Shown here: positions 59,576 to 64,000 of the stretch, one piece after another
Layout of the letters: the number at the start of each line of letters is the position of its first letter
Numbering within the stretch: the first letter of the stretch is position 1
Assembly: GCA_944390455.1 (NCBI GenBank)
Contig: CALXPU010000001.1
Location: 164,148 to 228,147, forward strand
Direction of reading: 5' to 3'
DNA from: an uncultured Alphaproteobacteria bacterium
GTDB taxonomy: Bacteria; Pseudomonadota; Alphaproteobacteria; RF32; CAG-239
DNA length: 64,000 bases
Position numbers and translations under genes: made by a program
The notes under the pieces: model-generated
Told to the model about the DNA's origin: nothing
Seen by the model: the letters and a program-made list of their open reading frames with translations, nothing else
Database searches by the model: none

Positions 59576-62500
59576 ATGTTCTCTAAGTTCTTTATTGAGA
59601 GACCGCGTTTTGCGGTGGTTATTGCCATTATTATGAGTTTGGCAGGTATAATCGCTATTTTTTCATTGCCTATTGCAATGTATCCTGAAATTACCCCGCC
59701 ATCTGTAACCGTTTCTGCTGATTACACTGGTGCTAGTGCCGAAACAGTGGCTAATACAGTGGCTATTCCAATTGAAAAGGAAATTAACGGTGTTGATAAT
59801 ATGCTTTATATGAGCTCTTCATCGTATAACTCCGGTAACTATCAGTTGGATATTAGCTTTGAAATCGGTACAGATCCGGACTTGGCACAAGTTAAAGTTC
59901 AAAACCGTGTACAGAGGGCTATTAATAGTTTGCCTGATGAAGTACAAACACGTGGTGTTAATGTTATTAAGCGTTCTTCAGAAATCTTAGCGTTCTTGCA
60001 GGCTGTTTCTCCGAACGGTACTCATGATCGTAATTTCTTGAATAACTATGTTACTAATAACATTAAGAACAACTTGGCTCGTCAGTATGGTGTTGGTGAT
60101 GTGCATGTTATGGGTTCAGATTTGAGCATGCGTGTTTGGCTAGATGCTGATAAAATGGCTGCTTTAAATCTTCCTATTAGTACAGTGCAACAAGCTATTA
60201 CCAGTCAGAACTACCAACCGTCCTTAGGTTCTGTTGGTGCCGAACCAAATGATGGTACAAGTGAAATTGTATTTTCTTTGGAAACTAAAGGGCGTTTGAA
60301 TGAAGCTAAAGATTTTGAGAATATTATTGTCAGAACTGAAGCTGAAGGTGGTTTGGTTCGCTTAAAAGATATTGCTAAAGTTGAAATTGGTTCAGAGAGT
60401 TATTTGACGGTTTCTGACGTAGATGGTCAACCAAACGTTGCTTTGATGTTGAATAAACTTTCTGGTGCAAACGCTTTGCAGGCAATGGAAGCTGTTAATG
60501 CTGAATTGGAACGTCTTTCTAAGTATTATCCTGAGGACTTTGACGTACAAGTGTTCTTTGATGCTACAGAGTTTATTCGTGTTTCTATTGAAGAAGTTGT
60601 CTTCACTTTGGTTTTGACATTCTTATTGGTGGTTTTGGTTTGTTATGTCTTCTTACAAGATTGGCGTGCAACGCTTATTCCTTCAATCGCAATTCCTGTG
60701 TCTATTTTAGCAACGTTTGCCGTTATGTTAGCGTTGGGGTATAACCTTAATATTTTGACATTGTTCGGCTTGATTTTGGCTATCGGTTTGGTTGTGGATG
60801 ATGCTATTGTGGTTGTGGAACGTGTTTTGTATTTGATGCAGACCGAAAATCTATCTCCGAAAGAAGCCGCTGTTAAAGCAATGGAACAAGTGTCTTCGGC
60901 GGTTGTTGCGACAACATTGGTTTTGTTGGCGATCTTTGTGCCGATTGCATTTATGGGCGGTGTTACCGGTAGAATTTATCAGCAATTTGCTATTGCTATT
61001 TCATTTGCGGTACTCTTCTCCGGTGTTAATGCTTTGACGCTTAGTCCGGCATTGAGTGCGACTTTGTTAAGACCTATTAAGCCGAGAACATCTGGATTTT
61101 TGTTCAGATTTGAGCAAATGATTAATTCCACCAAGAATAAGTATACACAGGCTGTTGCTTGGCTTGGACGTAAAATGGCTATTATCATTTTGATTGTATT
61201 GATGTTGGTTGCTCTTAATATCTTTTCTGTATTGAATATTAAATCATCATTCTTACCTGATGAAGATCAAGGTATGATTATGGCGAATATTCAATTACCA
61301 GAAGGTGCGTCAGGACGTCGTACACTTGATGTTATTGATAAAACCAGACCGATTATGAAGAAAGAAGATAAAGTTAAATCTGTGATGAATTTGCGCGGAT
61401 TTAGTATTTTGGCTGGTCAAGGTGAAAACGTTGGTTTTAATGTTATTGCGCTGAAACCATGGTCTGAACGTGAAGATATTTTGGATAAATCTTCTAATAT
61501 TAGAATGCGTTTAACTCAAGAATTACAAGGTATTACAGAAGCAAATATTATGTTGTTTGAGATGCCGGCTATTCCTGGTTTGGGTAACAGTAACAGTATG
61601 GATTTGAGATTGCAGTCAATTGAAAATTCAGACATGAACCAATTAGAGAAGACCTTAAATGATTTCTTGATTAAGTTAAACCAACTTCCGGAAGTGGCTA
61701 TGGCTTATTCTACATTTACTTCTCAGACACCTCACGCTTATTTGGATATTAACCGTGAAAAGGCAGAATTGATGGATGTTTCTATCGGAAATATTTATAC
61801 AACGTTGCAAACATATTTAGGTTCTTTATATGTTAATGATATTAATATCGGTACGCAAGCTAATAAAGTTATGGTTATGGCTGATTGGAAGTATCGTAAA
61901 AATCTTGACAGTATTAAGAATTTGTATGTTCAAAGTAATTCCGGTCAGATGGTTCCTTTGGGAAGTTTGATTGATATTCGTCGTGTTACTTTGCCACGTT
62001 CTGTTGATAGATACAACCAATATGCAGCAGCTACCATTAATATTATGGCTTCGGAAAATTCCAGTTCCGGTGCAGCTATGCAAGCTGTTGAGAAATTAGC
62101 TGATGAAGTTCTTTCTAATAAATATGCTTATGAATGGTCTGGAATGAGCTTGCAAGAAAGACGTAACCAAGGTCAAATTGGATATTTGGTTGCTTTGGCT
62201 ATCTTGTTTGCTTACCTCTTCTTGGTTGCTCAATATGAGAGTTGGACTATTCCTTTGTCTGTTATTCTTTCTGTTATGACAGCAATGTTTGGCGCTTTTG
62301 TTGGTATGTTTGTAACCGGATTGTCCTTAAGTATTTATGCTCAATTAGGTTTGGTACTTTTGGTTGGTTTGGCTGCGAAGAACGCAATTTTGATTGTTGA
62401 ATTTGCAAAAGAAGAACATGAAAAAGGCGCATCTATTATTGATGCTGCTGTGGTTGGTACAAAAGAAAGATTTCGTGCCGTTTTGATGACTGCTTTAACC

Positions 62501-62680
62501 TTTATTCTTGGTGTTGCGCCGATGGTTTGGGCAACAGGTGCATGTTCCGGTTCTCGTGTAGCCGTTGGTGTGCCGGTATTCTCAGGAATGTTGGTTGGTA
62601 CAATCTTTGGTTTGGTGGTTATTCCTCTCTTGTATATTATGATACAAACAGCAGTGGAATATCGTAAGAAATCTAACTAA
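59576..62680 (+). CDS. RND multidrug efflux transporter (AcrB/HAE1 family)
   Basis: 1034 aa inner-membrane proton/drug antiporter. N-terminal [35 protein letters not shown] is typical. The proton-relay Asp pair lies in [12 protein letters not shown], and the family block [29 protein letters not shown] is intact. No frameshift. It works with the AcrA-like protein and a TolC-type channel that is not in the window. 18 bp after acrA. Confidence 0.95.
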   Translation: MFSKFFIERPRFAVVIAIIMSLAGIIAIFSLPIAMYPEITPPSVTVSADYTGASAETVANTVAIPIEKEINGVDNMLYMSSSSYNSGNYQLDISFEIGTDPDLAQVKVQNRVQRAINSLPDEVQTRGVNVIKRSSEILAFLQAVSPNGTHDRNFLNNYVTNNIKNNLARQYGVGDVHVMGSDLSMRVWLDADKMAALNLPISTVQQAITSQNYQPSLGSVGAEPNDGTSEIVFSLETKGRLNEAKDFENIIVRTEAEGGLVRLKDIAKVEIGSESYLTVSDVDGQPNVALMLNKLSGANALQAMEAVNAELERLSKYYPEDFDVQVFFDATEFIRVSIEEVVFTLVLTFLLVVLVCYVFLQDWRATLIPSIAIPVSILATFAVMLALGYNLNILTLFGLILAIGLVVDDAIVVVERVLYLMQTENLSPKEAAVKAMEQVSSAVVATTLVLLAIFVPIAFMGGVTGRIYQQFAIAISFAVLFSGVNALTLSPALSATLLRPIKPRTSGFLFRFEQMINSTKNKYTQAVAWLGRKMAIIILIVLMLVALNIFSVLNIKSSFLPDEDQGMIMANIQLPEGASGRRTLDVIDKTRPIMKKEDKVKSVMNLRGFSILAGQGENVGFNVIALKPWSEREDILDKSSNIRMRLTQELQGITEANIMLFEMPAIPGLGNSNSMDLRLQSIENSDMNQLEKTLNDFLIKLNQLPEVAMAYSTFTSQTPHAYLDINREKAELMDVSIGNIYTTLQTYLGSLYVNDINIGTQANKVMVMADWKYRKNLDSIKNLYVQSNSGQMVPLGSLIDIRRVTLPRSVDRYNQYAAATINIMASENSSSGAAMQAVEKLADEVLSNKYAYEWSGMSLQERRNQGQIGYLVALAILFAYLFLVAQYESWTIPLSVILSVMTAMFGAFVGMFVTGLSLSIYAQLGLVLLVGLAAKNAILIVEFAKEEHEKGASIIDAAVVGTKERFRAVLMTALTFILGVAPMVWATGACSGSRVAVGVPVFSGMLVGTIFGLVVIPLLYIMIQTAVEYRKKSN

Positions 62681-62687
62681 TGTCTTG

Positions 62688-62721
62688 AAAGGAGCGGTAT
62701 TTCGGTATCGCTCCTTTTTTT
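62688..62721 (+). terminator. intrinsic terminator after acrB
   Basis: GGAGCGGTAT-TTCG-GTATCGCTCC stem (two G-T pairs), then T7. Confidence 0.9.
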
Positions 62722-62735
62722 AAGAGGTATGAAAT

Positions 62736-63386
62736 ATGTTTTCTAAATCTGATGCACATGATTATATTAACGATTTATTACAGTTTGATTTAGCGCATGG
62801 TAGAGAACCAGGTACCTGGTATAAATATCATAACCACGTTTATGGGGTTGGATATTTAGCGCAAAAAATGGCTGATGTTTTGGGAAATGTTAATTCCGAA
62901 AAGGTGTGGATTTTAGGAGTTATGCATGATGCAGGTAAGATTCATGAGCGATTGGAACGGAGATTTCATGGGCTTATCGGATATGATTTTTTTAAGGATA
63001 GAGATTTTGACATAGCACGTATCTCTTTAACTCACTCGTTTCACTTTAATCATATTCCATCATATGACAAAGTAGAGAGGATGTTTTTTGGTAAAAAAGA
63101 AGACTATGAGTTTGTTAAAGATTTTTTAGAGCAACATCCAGCTAACGAATATGACAAGATAATACAAATGTGTGATAGTTTGGCGAATTGTAGTGGTTAT
63201 GTTACGTTAGAGCAACGTGGAGAAGAGTTTTCTCAAAGATATGGTATTCCTGTTCCTGATTATATGGCCTGCGGTGCTAATCAACTTAAAGATTATTTTG
63301 ATAAGCGCTTGGGATGTGATATTTACTCTCTTTATTCAGAACTGCCAGCTAATTTTATGCTTAAATCTGGGGGGGATTATAAATGA
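62736..63386 (+). CDS. HD-domain phosphohydrolase-like protein
   Basis: 216 aa. Metal ligands: His34 in NHVYGVGYLA, His64-Asp65 in MHDAGKI, a middle His in LTHSFHFNH, and Asp in MCDSLAN; the HD fold. Substrate unknown, possibly a nucleotide or second messenger. It follows the acrB terminator and is transcribed on its own. Confidence 0.8.
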   Translation: MFSKSDAHDYINDLLQFDLAHGREPGTWYKYHNHVYGVGYLAQKMADVLGNVNSEKVWILGVMHDAGKIHERLERRFHGLIGYDFFKDRDFDIARISLTHSFHFNHIPSYDKVERMFFGKKEDYEFVKDFLEQHPANEYDKIIQMCDSLANCSGYVTLEQRGEEFSQRYGIPVPDYMACGANQLKDYFDKRLGCDIYSLYSELPANFMLKSGGDYK

Positions 63387-63471
63387 TTTAGAGTTTGCAG
63401 ATATTTTTTTGATAAGGCAGAAAATGCTTGCAATCTGAATTTAATTGTATTATCAAAGAACTGTTTTTAAT

Positions 63472-63547
63472 GGTCCCATCGTCTAGAGGCCTAGGACGCG
63501 GCCCTCTCAAGGCTGCAACACGGGTTCGAATCCCGTTGGGATCACCA
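63472..63547 (+). tRNA. tRNA-Glu (anticodon CTC)
   Basis: 76 nt with encoded CCA. Acceptor GGTCCCA/TGGGATC perfect, anticodon arm GCGGCC-CTCTCAA-GGCTGC (one G-T) giving CTC, T arm with GGTTCGAAT. Confidence 0.95.
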
Positions 63548-63551
63548 ATTC

Positions 63552-63583
63552 AAACGGCAGGTATAAAAACTGTCGTTTTTTTC
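63552..63583 (+). terminator. intrinsic terminator after tRNA-Glu
   Basis: AAACGGCAG pairs with CTGTCGTTT (one G-T) around a 9-base loop, then T-run. Confidence 0.85.
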
Positions 63584-63883
63584 TTTATAAATCAAGTACT
63601 TAACCGAGTTCGAATGTTGTAAATTTGAAAATGTCATTTTGGGAGAATTTTCCGAACTCGTTTGAGAAAAAGTCTTTATTTTTCAATGGTTTGTATGAGT
63701 TGGAATCTCGTTAGGTCTCGGGATTGTCATTTCTCCAAAGCCGGATTTGAAACTTGCTTAAAATAAAAGTTTTTGACGTTACCGACGATTTATTTTGGCT
63801 CCGATGGCTAAGCACCAGTGGTTTATGACTTGGGATTATTAAATTGCCTGACATATATTTTTGCTGGTATTGTCTAAAGATAA
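63584..63883. other. non-coding region downstream of tRNA-Glu
   Basis: No coding frame with support. Contains the 8-bp inverted repeat CGAGTTCG/CGAACTCG at 63605-63612 and 63653-63660, and nearby words GAGTTCGAAT and GAGTTGGAAT that echo a tRNA T arm. Otherwise nothing clear. Confidence 0.4.
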
Positions 63884-63961
63884 ATAGATATCCCCGGGTA
63901 AACCCGGGGATATCTATGATGTTTATTAATTCCTTGTAGAAAACCACCACTTTAGTGGTGG
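63884..63961 (+). mobile_element. two strong hairpins, possible left end of an IS200/IS605-type element
   Basis: First hairpin: perfect 15-bp stem ATAGATATCCCCGGG with TAAA loop (63884-63917). Second: CCACCAC-TTTA-GTGGTGG (63944-63961), containing the C-TTTA-G apex common in subterminal hairpins of IS200/IS605 elements, followed by ATGAATAAAAAG. No T-run, so not ordinary terminators. The transposase or tnpB gene, if any, would lie beyond the right edge. Confidence 0.35.
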
Positions 63962-64000
63962 ATGAATAAAAAGTCGGCGATATAATAAAGGTATGCAATT

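Noticed and set aside
63428..63622. 64-codon frame on the plus strand
   Set aside because: It reads through tRNA-Glu and the terminator after it.
63605..63660. Inverted repeat near tRNA-Glu as an integration (att) site
   Set aside because: It is not a direct repeat of the tRNA 3' end and no integrase gene is present.
63711..63998. 95-codon minus-strand frame at the right edge
   Set aside because: It crosses both perfect hairpins, has no ribosome-binding site and no domain-like pattern.
1..64000. CRISPR array, rRNA operon, prophage or secretion cluster
   Set aside because: No regularly spaced repeats, rRNA sequence, phage structural genes or secretion genes other than Tat were found.

Overview
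The window is AT-rich bacterial chromosome that fits an alphaproteobacterium, probably an anaerobic or microaerophilic, host-associated (gut-type) uncultured lineage. Evidence for the class is an ATP12-type F1 assembly chaperone behind rluC, an ELM1-family protein, the rplY-pth-ychF block and a paired yebC-ruvC. Evidence for low-oxygen life is a clear RquA (rhodoquinone biosynthesis), a flavodiiron O2/NO reductase, many ferredoxin and flavodoxin proteins, and a serine invertase very like Bacteroides Mpi. Most of the window is short operons of housekeeping genes separated by strong, often bidirectional, terminators. No rRNA, CRISPR array, prophage or complete insertion sequence was seen.

Layout. 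0-16.5 kb: a 5'-cut ATP-grasp ligase, cyclophilin, an unknown repeat protein, yebC-ruvC, a degenerate one-domain DEAD-box protein, rarA, rluC-asmA-ATP12-acylphosphatase, trxB, a GT-C glycosyltransferase, ychF-pth-rplY and pssA. 16.7-25.1 kb: after tRNA-Leu, an accessory run of eight same-strand genes (Nudix, LprI-like, EamA transporter, HExxH protein, EEP phosphatase/nuclease, cytosolic S41-like protease, SGNH hydrolase, GT92) followed by the invertase. 25-34 kb: CPA2 antiporter, a DUF4422 glycosyltransferase, phosphofructokinase, and yejA-yejB without yejEF. 34-43.3 kb: accA, a small Cys/Ser-rich protein, Hsp20, a pseudo-subtilase behind a structured leader, rquA, a NarL-type regulator, rsmE, cmk, flavodiiron protein, a histidine phosphatase and a rhamnosyltransferase-like protein. 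43.3-51.5 kb: tRNA-Arg, rpmB, tRNA-Pro, Nudix, SIMPL protein, then a redox block: exported flavodoxin, tatC-tatA, a fused NapH/NapG-like polyferredoxin, FMN reductase, cupin, metallophosphoesterase and their MerR regulator. 51.4-57.6 kb: a serpin flanked by two paralogous ribbon-helix-helix genes, ELM1, small secreted proteins, and a DnaJ-DUF1349 pair. 57.7-64 kb: an acrR-acrA-acrB efflux operon, an HD protein, tRNA-Glu, and two strong hairpins at the right edge that may be the left end of an IS200/IS605-type element.

Systems that stand out: (1) a MerR regulon readable from DNA, in which two promoters 4.6 kb apart carry the same palindrome inside a 19-bp spacer, driving the exported flavodoxin and the phosphoesterase-cupin-FMN reductase operon, with a third copy upstream of merR; (2) a NapH-NapG fusion with an internal twin-arginine segment, transcribed with its own tatA and tatC; (3) a secreted serpin with an unusual reactive loop between two RHH regulators whose own promoters match each other; (4) two enzyme-fold proteins that have lost catalytic residues (DEAD-box and subtilase). 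Assignments rest on motif recognition only; no database search was run.
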